64,000 nucleotides of DNA, taken from assembly GCF_001400735.1 (NCBI RefSeq), contig NZ_LJPW01000120.1, positions 27,653 through 91,652 of the forward strand, in the 5' to 3' direction. The notes below the pieces were generated by a model. That model saw only the letters and a program-made list of their open reading frames with translations, had not been told where the DNA came from and did no database searches. Of the stretch, positions 51,720 to 59,647 are shown in pieces. Position 1 is the first letter of the stretch. Every line of letters begins with the position of its first letter. This DNA comes from Pseudomonas caricapapayae. GTDB taxonomy: Bacteria; Pseudomonadota; Gammaproteobacteria; Pseudomonadales; Pseudomonadaceae. The translations under genes were made by a program, and so were the position numbers.

Positions 51720-52301
51720 ATGCTGCGTCGCATTTTGTTCGGTTTGCTTGCTGTAAGCAGTTTGACCCTGGCGGGCTGTGCCCACAGTCCGCAACAACTC
51801 AGCCCCACTCCCAAGCTCAACGCACAGCTCGCCGCCGTAGGGCGTGGTCAGCCTGTGGTCGTGCGTGTCGTCGATGGCCGCCCTGGCCCGACGCTGGGTA
51901 CCCGTGGCGGCATGTACCCGGAAACCAGCGCCATCAGCGTCAACGGTGCAGATATCGTTCCCAAGCTTCAGGCGCAAGCTGAAGCGGCAGTGCGCCTGCT
52001 GGGCTTCACGCCGACACAAGGTGGCAACGCTCCGCAGTTGACCGTGACCCTGGCAGACCTGAAGTACCAGTCACCGAAGGAAGGTCTGTACGTGACTGAA
52101 GCCACCATCAGCTCGACGTTCCGCGCTGACGTGCGCAATAACGGGCGCAGCTACAGCGGTCGTTATGCCGCATCGCTGGACCAGCGTTTCGGTATGGCCC
52201 CGAACCAGGAAACCAACACCAAGCTGGTGAGCGACGTGTTGAGCGATGCGCTGACCCGCGTCTTCCAGGACGCAACCATCGGTTCTACCCTGGCGCAGTA
52301 A
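51720..52301 (+). CDS. YajG family lipoprotein
   Basis: 193 residues from the ATG at 51720 (GGAG 8 bases upstream; the ATG at 51714 is too close to it). The lipobox LAGC gives C20. The body has VVVRVVDGRPGPTLGTRGG and a repeated beta pattern typical of YajG-like lipoproteins of unknown function, probably on the outer membrane's inner face. A strong terminator follows. Confidence 0.87.
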   Translation: MLRRILFGLLAVSSLTLAGCAHSPQQLSPTPKLNAQLAAVGRGQPVVVRVVDGRPGPTLGTRGGMYPETSAISVNGADIVPKLQAQAEAAVRLLGFTPTQGGNAPQLTVTLADLKYQSPKEGLYVTEATISSTFRADVRNNGRSYSGRYAASLDQRFGMAPNQETNTKLVSDVLSDALTRVFQDATIGSTLAQ

Positions 52302-52320
52302 GGCTCGCATAAAAAAGAAA

Positions 52321-52360
52321 AGCCCGGCCCCTGTCGAAGGGGCCGGGCTTTTTGCTTTTT
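52321..52360 (+). terminator. Rho-independent terminator after yajG-like gene
   Basis: 12-bp perfect stem (agcccggcccct / aggggccgggct), loop gtcga, then tttttgcttttt. On the opposite strand an AAAAG run also gives a T tract, so it may serve the convergent gene at 52390 too. Confidence 0.95.
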
Positions 52361-52389
52361 CGGGACCGGCGACGCAGCCTTTGTCAGGC

Positions 52390-52596
52390 TCAGGCCGCCT
52401 GTTGATAGAAATCCAGAAAACTGAAACCGGTGGCCTGGTCCAGATCCGGCAAATCATGATGAGCATGCCCGCCCAGTGCGCAGTAGACCAGCCAGTGGCG
52501 GTCCTGAACGTTGAAGGCCAGGCCATCGATCAATTCCTGCTGCTCATCGCTCGGGGCAATGAGATAAAGGCGGTCCTGATTTTTTGCGTGCAGCAT
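52390..52596 (-). CDS. Small conserved Pseudomonas protein
   Basis: 68 residues from the ATG at 52596 with GGAGC 8 bases upstream. It includes DRLYLIAPSDEQQELIDGLA, RHWLVYCALGG and ends FSFLDFYQQAA. No known domain; it resembles short uncharacterised proteins of other pseudomonads from memory. Convergent with the yajG-like gene across their terminator. Confidence 0.72.
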   Translation of the reverse strand: MLHAKNQDRLYLIAPSDEQQELIDGLAFNVQDRHWLVYCALGGHAHHDLPDLDQATGFSFLDFYQQAA

Positions 52597-52758
52597 GACA
52601 AGCTCCAAAAAGAGGGAAGTCCGTTTCTTGAGGAGCCACACAATGCAGGCGAAGTATGACGCTGGGGTGACAGCGGCAGAGAATTGTCATGCTGGATGTT
52701 TCGGGGGCTGCATGACCACGCGAAGCATGGACATGATGCGTGCCCTCCCGTGCACCTG

Positions 52759-52882
52759 TCGTTCCTCACGCTCCAGCACGGGAATGCCTTGGGTGACGCT
52801 CTGCGTCACGGCGCGCTGAAGCGCTCAAGGTCGGACGCAGAGCGTCCAGAACTGCATTCCTGTGCGGAGCGTGAGGAACGAT
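52759..52882. repeat. Two inverted copies of the bipartite inverted-repeat element
   Basis: Copy one at 52759-52807 (cacgctccagcacgg then gacgctctgcgtc), copy two in opposite direction at 52833-52882 (ggacgcagagcgtcc then gtgcggagcgtgagg). They lie past the stop of the acyltransferase gene, between it and the 52390-52596 gene start, in a gene-free stretch of 309 bases (52597-52905). Confidence 0.85.
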
Positions 52883-52905
52883 AGGTCAGGTTTTTCCCGG
52901 ACACA

Positions 52906-54072
52906 TTAGAGTGGCAGCCCAGCCTTGACGCGGTACTGGTTGCGGACCGGTGTCGCGTACTGCTGAATCAGGTAAGGGCGATGTTCGACCGGCACGCCAG
53001 CCAGGCGGCCTTCCCATTCATCCCGGGCGCGCTCCAGCTCATCGGCGGGAAACAGGGTCGCAACGGGCGGAACGTCGAGACTCGGGTCGGCAGCGCTCCA
53101 TTGTGCGTACGCAAGGTAGTGCACCGGAAACAGGCGATAGCCGCCGAGAATCTGCCGGTCCATCTCGATGGCCAGTTGCTTGGTGTCCTCGAACTGCTCG
53201 GTGATCGGCGGTGCGAAGTTGACGTGTACGCGGCCTTTATAACCGGTGATTCCCAGAGCGATACTTACGTCGTCTTCGCCCGGCGTCTTGGTGTAAGAGC
53301 CGGTGGTTGCACGAATGTACAGCTCCCGGGCCTTGGCGCTGTCGCACGGGTCGTATTCATAGCTGATCGATACCGGGATCAGGTTCAGAGAGCGAATCAC
53401 GTCGCCAAACGGCTCATCCTTGCGGCTCATGTGAAACATCTTGAGGATCGCCGACTCGGTGCGGTCGTCACCATCCTTGGCACGGCCTTCGGCCTGAGCG
53501 ATCCAGATGGATTGGCAGTCCTTGGTAATCGAGTGATTGATGTAGGCCGACAGCAATTGATAGGCCGCCATTTTCTCGCGCCGCCCGCTGATCGAGCGAT
53601 GCACGATGAAGCTCTTGTTCAGGCGCATCAGGTCGCTGACGAAGGGTTTCTGCAGGAGGTTGTCGCCAATGGCAATGCGCGGTGTTGGCAGGCCTGCGTG
53701 GTACACGGCATAGTTGACGAATGCCGGGTCCATGACGATATCGCGGTGATTGGCCAGAAACAGGTACGCACAACCGGACTTGAGCTGTTCGACGCCAGTG
53801 TAGGTGACCCCGTCGGTGGCGCGCTCGATGGTGTGGTCGACGTAATACTCGACCTTGTCCTGCAGCGTGGCGACCGAGTCGATACCGGCAAACTCGCGGC
53901 GCAGTTTGCGCGCCAGCGTTGGCTGCAGCAGCCAGCCGAACGCACCCGCCAGGCGGGGAAAGCGAAATCGGGTCAGAATTGCGAGAAAGGCTTTGTCGCT
54001 CAGCAGACGTGCCAAGACGGCGGGGACTTCTGCATCGTTGTAAGGTCGGATGGCATCAAATTCGCCCATCAT
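52906..54072 (-). CDS. Glycerolipid acyltransferase-like protein
   Basis: 388 residues (start ATG 54072 or 54069). FLANHRDIVMDPAF near residues 105-118 is the acyltransferase histidine motif, and AEGRAKDGDDRT is the usual second block. The histidine-aspartate spacing is H-x5-D (or H-x-D) rather than the common H-x4-D, as in a divergent branch with HRDI. It probably acylates glycerol-3-phosphate or a lysophospholipid at the membrane; substrate unproven. It is not the long PlsB enzyme. Confidence 0.8.
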   Translation of the reverse strand: MMGEFDAIRPYNDAEVPAVLARLLSDKAFLAILTRFRFPRLAGAFGWLLQPTLARKLRREFAGIDSVATLQDKVEYYVDHTIERATDGVTYTGVEQLKSGCAYLFLANHRDIVMDPAFVNYAVYHAGLPTPRIAIGDNLLQKPFVSDLMRLNKSFIVHRSISGRREKMAAYQLLSAYINHSITKDCQSIWIAQAEGRAKDGDDRTESAILKMFHMSRKDEPFGDVIRSLNLIPVSISYEYDPCDSAKARELYIRATTGSYTKTPGEDDVSIALGITGYKGRVHVNFAPPITEQFEDTKQLAIEMDRQILGGYRLFPVHYLAYAQWSAADPSLDVPPVATLFPADELERARDEWEGRLAGVPVEHRPYLIQQYATPVRNQYRVKAGLPL

Positions 54073-54175
54073 GCTCTCTTGTTGGAATCGGATAGGGTAA
54101 AAAGAAGACGGATTTGTTAAAACAGCCTTCTGAAGAATGGGGCAATTATACGCATAACTGATCCCGGAGACCGTG

Positions 54176-54358
54176 ATGCAGGAATTAGAGAGTTACGACT
54201 GCCCTTATTGCGGGGAACCTGTCGAAGCCGTACTGGACCTGTCCGGTGGCGATCAACAGTATATTGAAGACTGCCCGGTCTGCTGCCGCCCGATCATTTT
54301 CAACCTGCAGACCGACGGCGAAGACTGGAATCTGGACGTTCGCAGCGAGAACGAGTGA
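54176..54358 (+). CDS. CPXCG-motif cysteine-rich protein
   Basis: 60 residues from the ATG at 54176 (GGAGA 5 bases before it). CPYCG and CPVCC pairs, 24 residues apart, make a zinc-ribbon-like site, as in the CPXCG family of small bacterial proteins. The rest is acidic (EDWNLDVRSENE at the end). Function unknown. Its stop overlaps the next start by one base (TGATG). Confidence 0.88.
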   Translation: MQELESYDCPYCGEPVEAVLDLSGGDQQYIEDCPVCCRPIIFNLQTDGEDWNLDVRSENE

Positions 54359-54621
54359 TGCAGAAGATCTATGAGCCCGAGAATCTGATGGAGGCCGAGT
54401 TGCTGCTGGCAATGCTCGCCAGCGAGGGTGTCAAGGCGCATCTGGCCGGTCGCGATCTGCTCGGTGCGATGGGGGAGCTGCCGGGTCTCGGGCTTCTGGC
54501 GCTCAAGGTCGACGATGCACAGGTCGCACGGGCACGCGAGCTGATCACTGCGTACAATAGCGCCTCGCCCTTGTCTGGCGATGAGCTGCCGGATGATTTT
54601 CCCGACATCCTCGTGTGTTGA
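54358..54621 (+). CDS. DUF2007 family protein
   Basis: 87 residues from the ATG at 54358. KIYEPENLMEAELLLAMLASEGVKAHLAG is the DUF2007 pattern, a small alpha/beta domain resembling PII-like folds and called putative signal transducing protein. Coupled to the CPXCG gene. No ligand is known to me. Confidence 0.87.
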   Translation: MQKIYEPENLMEAELLLAMLASEGVKAHLAGRDLLGAMGELPGLGLLALKVDDAQVARARELITAYNSASPLSGDELPDDFPDILVC

Positions 54622-54650
54622 GCACGATCAAAAGAGTCTGATAAACCCCC

Positions 54651-55280
54651 ATGTGTGGACGCTTCGCCCTGTTTCGCTGGACCCCTGCCTTTGCCGCCTT
54701 GCCCGGATTTCCTGCCGATCAACAGGCGCAATGGAACATTTCGCCAGCCGACTGGGTGTTGATCATGCGCGCTGCCGAGAACGAGGGCGGTATCGAGCTG
54801 GTGCGTGCGCGCTGGGGGCTGACCCCGGCCTGGCTTACCGACCTGTCGAAGACCCCGGCCCACGCACGGGCCGAAACGGTGGCCGAGCAACCGATGTTTC
54901 GCGACGCCTTTACCCATCGCCGCTGCCTGCTGCCCGCCAACGGCTTTTACGAGTGGCGCGGCACGGTGCGCAAGCGACCGTTTTGGCTGACGCCGGGGGA
55001 GGGGGCTGCGTTGTTTTTTGCGGCAATATGGGAGGCGTATCCGGTGCAGGGGCATACCTACCTGAGCGTGGCGGTGGTCACCCAGGCAGCCGCGAGCCAG
55101 CGTCGCCCGTTGATTCTCGATGCTCAAGGCCAGAAGGACTGGCTGGCCGCCGATACGCCATTGCCAACCCTGCAAGCATTATTGGCCGCCCCGCAGTCTG
55201 CATTGCGAGAGCGGCCTCTGGCCAACCTGGTCAATGATCCGAAACTCAATGCGCCTGAGTGCCTTACCCCGTTGAGCTAG
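54651..55280 (+). CDS. SRAP (YedK/HMCES-like) protein with altered active site
   Basis: 209 residues. MCGRFALF gives the invariant Cys2, WGLTPAW, ARAETVAEQPMFRDAF, LPANGFYEWRG (E101) and FFAAIWE are SRAP blocks. SRAP proteins cap abasic sites in single-stranded DNA by a Cys2 thiazolidine link. Two residues normally conserved differ: the Asn of N-A-R-A-E-T is H71, and the His of H-D-R-x-P is S149 (SQRRPLIL). It may be a divergent paralogue with changed chemistry. Start is fixed by Cys2. Confidence 0.88.
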   Translation: MCGRFALFRWTPAFAALPGFPADQQAQWNISPADWVLIMRAAENEGGIELVRARWGLTPAWLTDLSKTPAHARAETVAEQPMFRDAFTHRRCLLPANGFYEWRGTVRKRPFWLTPGEGAALFFAAIWEAYPVQGHTYLSVAVVTQAAASQRRPLILDAQGQKDWLAADTPLPTLQALLAAPQSALRERPLANLVNDPKLNAPECLTPLS

Positions 55281-55463
55281 GCGCGCAGACCTGAAAGCGG
55301 CGAATCAGACAAATCCGATATCCGCTTTGAAGCGCATCTGATACAAACGGGACATACCTTCGGGAACCATCCACCTCTCTCAAAGCCCAAGATGCCAGTT
55401 GGCCGGTATCTGGCGCAGAGGTCTGCCCCGGTAATGACCGTTTCACAAACAAGGAGATTCACC

Positions 55464-56282
55464 ATGCGTCAGTCATTTGCCCTCTGTGCCTTGAGCGCCG
55501 CGTTGCTGCTCGGCGGGTGTCAGGCTGTGAATACCACCAGTGGCGACTCGGTCGGTGTGGAGCGCAAGCAGTACATGTTCAGCATGCTCTCGACTGACGA
55601 AGTCAACAAAATGTACGCCCAGTCCTATCAGCAGACCGTCAGCGAAGCGACCAGCAAAGGGGTGCTGGATACCACCAGCGCAAATGCCAAGCGTGTTCAC
55701 GCTATCGCTGACCGCTTGATTGCCCAGGCCCCGAAACTGCGGCCTGACTCGGCTCAGTGGCAGTGGGAAGTCAACCTGATCAAGAGCGATGAGCTGAACG
55801 CCAACTGTGGTCCGGGCGGCAAGATTTTCGTTTATACCGGCCTGATCGACACCCTCAAGCTGACCGACGATGAACTTGCCGCGGTCATGGGACACGAGAT
55901 CGCCCATGCCTTGCGCGAGCACGGGCGTGAAGCGATGTCCAAGGCCTACGGTGTGGCAATGGCCAAACAGGGGGCGGGTGCCTTTCTGGGGCTGGGTCAG
56001 GACAGCCTGGCGCTGGCCGACACCGTGGTCAACTACAGCTTGACCTTGCCCAACAGCCGCAGCAATGAAAACGAAGCCGACCTGATCGGCCTGGAGCTGG
56101 CCGCACGTGCGGGTTACAACCCCAATGCGGCCATCACTCTATGGCAGAAGATGACTCAGAACGCTGGGGGCTCGCAGCCCGAGTTCATGAGTACTCACCC
56201 GGCATCCCAGAGTCGCATCGCATCGCTGCAGGCCGCGATTCCCAAGGTGATGCCGCTGTATGAGCAAGCCCCTAAATCCTGA
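55464..56282 (+). CDS. M48 family lipoprotein metalloprotease
   Basis: 272 residues from the ATG at 55464 with AAGGAGA upstream. Lipobox LLGGC gives C19. The zinc motif H-E-x-x-H is MGHEIAHAL (H144, E145, H148), and the third ligand lies in NENEADLIGLELAARAGY. It resembles LoiP/BepA-type envelope proteases that degrade misfolded outer-membrane proteins. Transcribed alone, 183 bases past the SRAP gene. Confidence 0.93.
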   Translation: MRQSFALCALSAALLLGGCQAVNTTSGDSVGVERKQYMFSMLSTDEVNKMYAQSYQQTVSEATSKGVLDTTSANAKRVHAIADRLIAQAPKLRPDSAQWQWEVNLIKSDELNANCGPGGKIFVYTGLIDTLKLTDDELAAVMGHEIAHALREHGREAMSKAYGVAMAKQGAGAFLGLGQDSLALADTVVNYSLTLPNSRSNENEADLIGLELAARAGYNPNAAITLWQKMTQNAGGSQPEFMSTHPASQSRIASLQAAIPKVMPLYEQAPKS

Positions 56283-56333
56283 TCGGCCCACATCCCGTAG
56301 CGTGGCGCGTTTGCGCAACGCCACGGGTATGGG

Positions 56334-56918
56334 TCACACCCAGCCGCTGACCTGCATTGCCTTGTACACCGCCACCAGCGCCAGCACGAAGAACGCGCAG
56401 GCAGCCAGGCGGCGGATCAGTGTCAGTGGCAATTTCTCGGCGGCAAAATTACCCGCCAGCACCACCGGCACGTTGGCCAGCAGCATGCCTACGGTGGTAC
56501 CGAGAATCACCAGCCACAGGTAGGAATATTGCGCCGCCAGCATCACGGTGGCGATCTGCGTCTTGTCACCGATTTCAGCGATGAAGAAGGTGATCAACGT
56601 GGTCATGAACGGGCCGAATTTGCGTGCCGTACTGGCTTCTTCGTCATCCATCTTGTCCGGAACCAGTGTCCACAGCGCCGTGGCGGTAAAGCTGGCGGCG
56701 AGGATCCAGTGCAGCACTGCGTCTGACAGGAAGCTGCTGAACCATGCACCTACAGCGCCTGCTGCCGCATGATTGGCCAGGGTTGCGGCGACGATGCCCG
56801 CGATGATCGGCCATGGCTTGCGAAAGCGTGCGGCGAGAATGAGCGCGAGCAACTGCGTCTTGTCACCGATCTCGGCGAGCGCAACCACTGCGGTAGGGAT
56901 TAAGAATGATTCCAGCAT
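56334..56918 (-). CDS. TMEM165/GDT1 (UPF0016) manganese exporter
   Basis: 194 residues from the ATG at 56918 with AGGA 7 bases upstream; a GTG at 56945 is weaker. Six helices in two halves, each with the E-x-G-D-K-T motif: ALAEIGDKTQLLAL and FIAEIGDKTQIATV. The family (MneA-like) exports Mn2+. The yybP-ykoY Mn riboswitch upstream supports this role strongly. Confidence 0.94.
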   Translation of the reverse strand: MLESFLIPTAVVALAEIGDKTQLLALILAARFRKPWPIIAGIVAATLANHAAAGAVGAWFSSFLSDAVLHWILAASFTATALWTLVPDKMDDEEASTARKFGPFMTTLITFFIAEIGDKTQIATVMLAAQYSYLWLVILGTTVGMLLANVPVVLAGNFAAEKLPLTLIRRLAACAFFVLALVAVYKAMQVSGWV

Positions 56919-57116
56919 CAGGTTTCCTAAGGGGCGGGTCGACACGGCTATGACACGTACGACCTCCCCGCCCCGGGTAAGGTGTTCGTGTCATAGGTCT
57001 TGTCAAACCACCGATCCGTCTGAGCGGATTCCGGGTCGCACGTACCATGGTCTGAGGACCAAGTATGTTGATACGTGCCGGACGAGCATGGCGCTCGTGG
57101 GAGACTACTCCCCTAG
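56919..57116 (-). promoter_or_regulatory. yybP-ykoY manganese riboswitch
   Basis: Minus-strand leader of the Mn exporter gene. The conserved GGGGAGTAG (57112-57104) and ATCAACATACT (about 57071-57061) mark the two binding loops, and P1 closes with TAGG (57115-57112) / CCTA (56997-56994). The 75-base platform has CTATGACACG (56996-56987) complementary to CGTGTCATAG (56957-56948), and GGGGCGGG (56974-56967) complementary to CCCGCCCC (56938-56931), which abuts the ribosome binding site. The two stems exclude each other. Confidence 0.92.
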
Positions 57117-57164
57117 GACGGAGCGGATTCTGCCTCCGCGAAAACGTTTCGGCAAGTGCTTATT

Positions 57165-58163
57165 TCAAGGGCGTCTGGCGCTGTAGATTTTGAAACCATT
57201 GCCTTGGGCCCTGACTTCGCATTGCCCGACATGCTCTTCGATCAGTGGCTGATAACGCAGAAAATTATTGGCCACCAAGCGCAGTTCGCCGCCTGTTTTA
57301 AGATGTTGGCGTGCTTTTCTCAGCAGGTTTTCCGTCGCCATGTAATCGGTATGAACCCCGACATGGAACGGCGGGTTGCTCAGGATCGTGTTCAGGCCCA
57401 TCGGTGCAGCGTCGATTCCGTCACCGGTCAGCACCTGCGCTTCCAGGCCATTGGCGGCCAGGGTCAGGCGTGAACTGGCCGTTGCGAAAGCGTCCACATC
57501 CAGCAGGACGACATCGTTATGCGGGTAGCGACGCTTGACCGCTGCACCGAGTACGCCGGCACCACAGCCGAAGTCGAGCAGGTTGCCGCTCGGCAGTTTG
57601 TCGATGTTTTCCAGCAAAAGCGCCGAACCACGATCAAGTCGGCCATGGCTGAAAACGCCCGGCAGGCTGACTACGGTCAGCGGGCCGTCCTGCAATTCAA
57701 TCTGGTAGGGCCTGGCCAGGCTTTCCAGTGTCACGGCTTGCGGTGCGTTCTCGACGGTGACCTGCCAGAGCTGGCAGTGGCGGGCACTGTCGAGCTTGCG
57801 CGCGCGCCCGAACGGACTCAGTTGCTTTGCCGCCGCTTCGATACCACCCCGCTTTTCGCCGACCAGAAACAGCTCGCGCCCGGCCAGACGCGAGGCCAGT
57901 GCATTGAGCAGGTAGTCGGTCAGGTCACGAGCCTTGGGAAGGAACAGTACGGCAGCTTCGAAGGCGGTCTCTGGTGCCTCAACGCCGAAATCCACACGGC
58001 CCTCAAACCGCGCATCCAGCGCGGCCTGATCACCGGCATGCCAGCACCATCCACGCGCACCCGGCAGTTTTCCGAGCAGGTCGTCGGCGGGCAGCCCCAC
58101 CAGCAACAGCGAGCCCTGAAACAGCTCGGCCTGACGGAGTAACACTTCACTGCGCGGGTCCAT
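57165..58163 (-). CDS. rsmC: 16S rRNA m2G1207 methyltransferase RsmC
   Basis: 332 residues. An inactive N-terminal methyltransferase-like half is followed by an active half with [15 protein letters not shown] and [10 protein letters not shown] (NPPF motif). It methylates G1207 of 16S rRNA. Its 3' end lies 48 bases before the riboswitch aptamer, so the Mn exporter promoter must be inside or very near rsmC. Confidence 0.93.
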   Translation of the reverse strand: MDPRSEVLLRQAELFQGSLLLVGLPADDLLGKLPGARGWCWHAGDQAALDARFEGRVDFGVEAPETAFEAAVLFLPKARDLTDYLLNALASRLAGRELFLVGEKRGGIEAAAKQLSPFGRARKLDSARHCQLWQVTVENAPQAVTLESLARPYQIELQDGPLTVVSLPGVFSHGRLDRGSALLLENIDKLPSGNLLDFGCGAGVLGAAVKRRYPHNDVVLLDVDAFATASSRLTLAANGLEAQVLTGDGIDAAPMGLNTILSNPPFHVGVHTDYMATENLLRKARQHLKTGGELRLVANNFLRYQPLIEEHVGQCEVRAQGNGFKIYSARRP

Positions 58164-58211
58164 GGAATGGCTCCTGAAAAAGCGCGCAGTCTAACAGGAT
58201 ATGGGGCAGGA

Positions 58212-58754
58212 GGACGCGGAGCGTCCAGAACGGCATGCGACGCAGAGCGTCGCACGATGGTTGTGATGATCGTTCCGCACGCTCCAGCGTGGGAATGCAG
58301 TTCTCGACGCTCTGCGTCGCTAAAGGACGCGGAGCGTCGCACGATGGTTGTGATGATCGTTCCGCACGCTCCAGCGTGGGAATGCGGTTCTTGATGTTCT
58401 GCGTTGGGAGAGGACGCGGAGCGTCGCACGATGGTTGAGATGATCGTTCCGCACGCTCCAGCGTGGGAATGCGGTTCTTGATGTTCTGCGTTGGGAGAGG
58501 ACGCGGAGCGTCGCACGGTAGTTGAGATGATCGTTCCGCACGCTCCAGCGTGGGAATGCGGTTCTTGATGTTCTGCGTTGGGAGAGGATGCGGAGCGTCG
58601 CACGGTAGTTGAGATGATCGTTCCGCACGCTCCAGCGTGGGAATGCGGTTCTTGATGTTCTGCGTTGGGAGAGGATGCGGAGCGTCGCACGATGGTTGAG
58701 ATGATCGTTCCGCACGCTCCAGCGTGGGAATGCGGTTCTCGACGCTCTGCGTCG
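58212..58754. repeat. 87-bp tandem array, six copies, of the bipartite inverted-repeat element
   Basis: The marker gatgatcgttcc recurs at 58265, 58352, 58439, 58526, 58613 and 58700, exactly 87 bases apart. Each unit carries cacgctccagcgtg and gacgcggagcgtc type palindromes. The middle copies are nearly identical, with small substitutions (gatggttg / ggtagttg). Because 87 is divisible by three and the unit lacks stops, open frames of 130-280 codons run through it on the minus strand. It fills the gap between divergent rsmC and the LysE gene. Confidence 0.95.
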
Positions 58755-58850
58755 CCCAAAGGACGCTTTGCATCAATGCCGGCACCTGTTGCGAAGACAT
58801 CAGACAGCGTAATCTGCCGGGTCAGACTTCAATCCTCCAGGAGGCCCCAC

Positions 58851-59483
58851 ATGTATTGGGCAGAATTTCTCACCGTCGCGCTGATCCACCTGCTGGCTGT
58901 CGCCAGCCCCGGTCCGGACTTTGCGGTGGTGGTGCGCGAGAGCGTGACGCACGGACGCAAAGCGGGCACCTGGTCAGCGCTGGGCGTCGGTTCGGCTATC
59001 TTCCTTCATGTGGGTTATTCGTTGCTGGGTATCGGCATTATCGTTTCCCAGTCCATCGTCCTGTTCAACGCATTGAAATGGGCGGCAGCCGCGTACCTGC
59101 TGTACATCGGTATCAAGGCCCTGCGAGCCAGAACCGCTGCCGAAACAGACGATGCCGCCATCAAGGCAGTCCCTGGCGAGCGCACGGCAAAGGGGGCCTA
59201 CATCAGCGGTTTTGTTACCAACGGACTTAATCCCAAGGCAACGCTGTTTTTCCTCTCGCTGTTCACGGTAGTGATCAATCCGCACACACCGCTGCTGGTG
59301 CAGGGCGGCTATGGTGTCTACCTCGCAGTGGCGACGGCCGCCTGGTTCTGTCTGGTGGCGCGCCTGTTCAGTCAGGCGCGGGTACGCGCGGGGTTTGCGC
59401 GCATGGGGCACTGGTTTGATCGGGCAATGGGCGGCGTGCTGGTTGCGCTGGGCATCAAACTGGCGCTCACCGAAGTACGCTGA
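58851..59483 (+). CDS. LysE family exporter
   Basis: 210 residues from the ATG at 58851 with AGGAGG 7 bases upstream. Six helices; ASPGPDFAVVVRESVTHGRKAG is the family N-terminal signature, with FVTNGLNPKATLFF in the middle. LysE/RhtB proteins export amino acids; the substrate is unknown. The upstream tandem repeat ends about 97 bases before the start. Confidence 0.93.
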   Translation: MYWAEFLTVALIHLLAVASPGPDFAVVVRESVTHGRKAGTWSALGVGSAIFLHVGYSLLGIGIIVSQSIVLFNALKWAAAAYLLYIGIKALRARTAAETDDAAIKAVPGERTAKGAYISGFVTNGLNPKATLFFLSLFTVVINPHTPLLVQGGYGVYLAVATAAWFCLVARLFSQARVRAGFARMGHWFDRAMGGVLVALGIKLALTEVR

Positions 59484-59530
59484 AACCTGTATTCAATGAG
59501 GGCTTTGCTGATCATGCACAGCCTTTGGGC

Positions 59531-59553
59531 GCCTCTCGTAGACAGCGAGAGGC
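59531..59553 (+). terminator. Hairpin after LysE gene, possible terminator
   Basis: 8-bp stem (gcctctcg / cgagaggc) with a 7-base loop, 48 bases after the LysE stop. A T-containing stretch (cccttttactg) follows only after about 15 bases, so function is uncertain. Confidence 0.35.
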
Positions 59554-59647
59554 CGCCTGAATCATCCCTTTTACTGATTTCACTGGCAGCGGAGGGCTCT
59601 AGAGTCCATATTTCCAGCTTCGCCTGTGGACTTGAAAAGGGGCTCAT

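Noticed and set aside
58212..58754. CRISPR array
   Set aside because: The whole 87-base unit is conserved, with no unique spacers, no 28-36 bp repeat and no cas genes.
57920..58800. Open frames of 217-279 codons with highly repetitive protein
   Set aside because: They are readings of the 87-bp non-coding array, which is stop-free in several frames.
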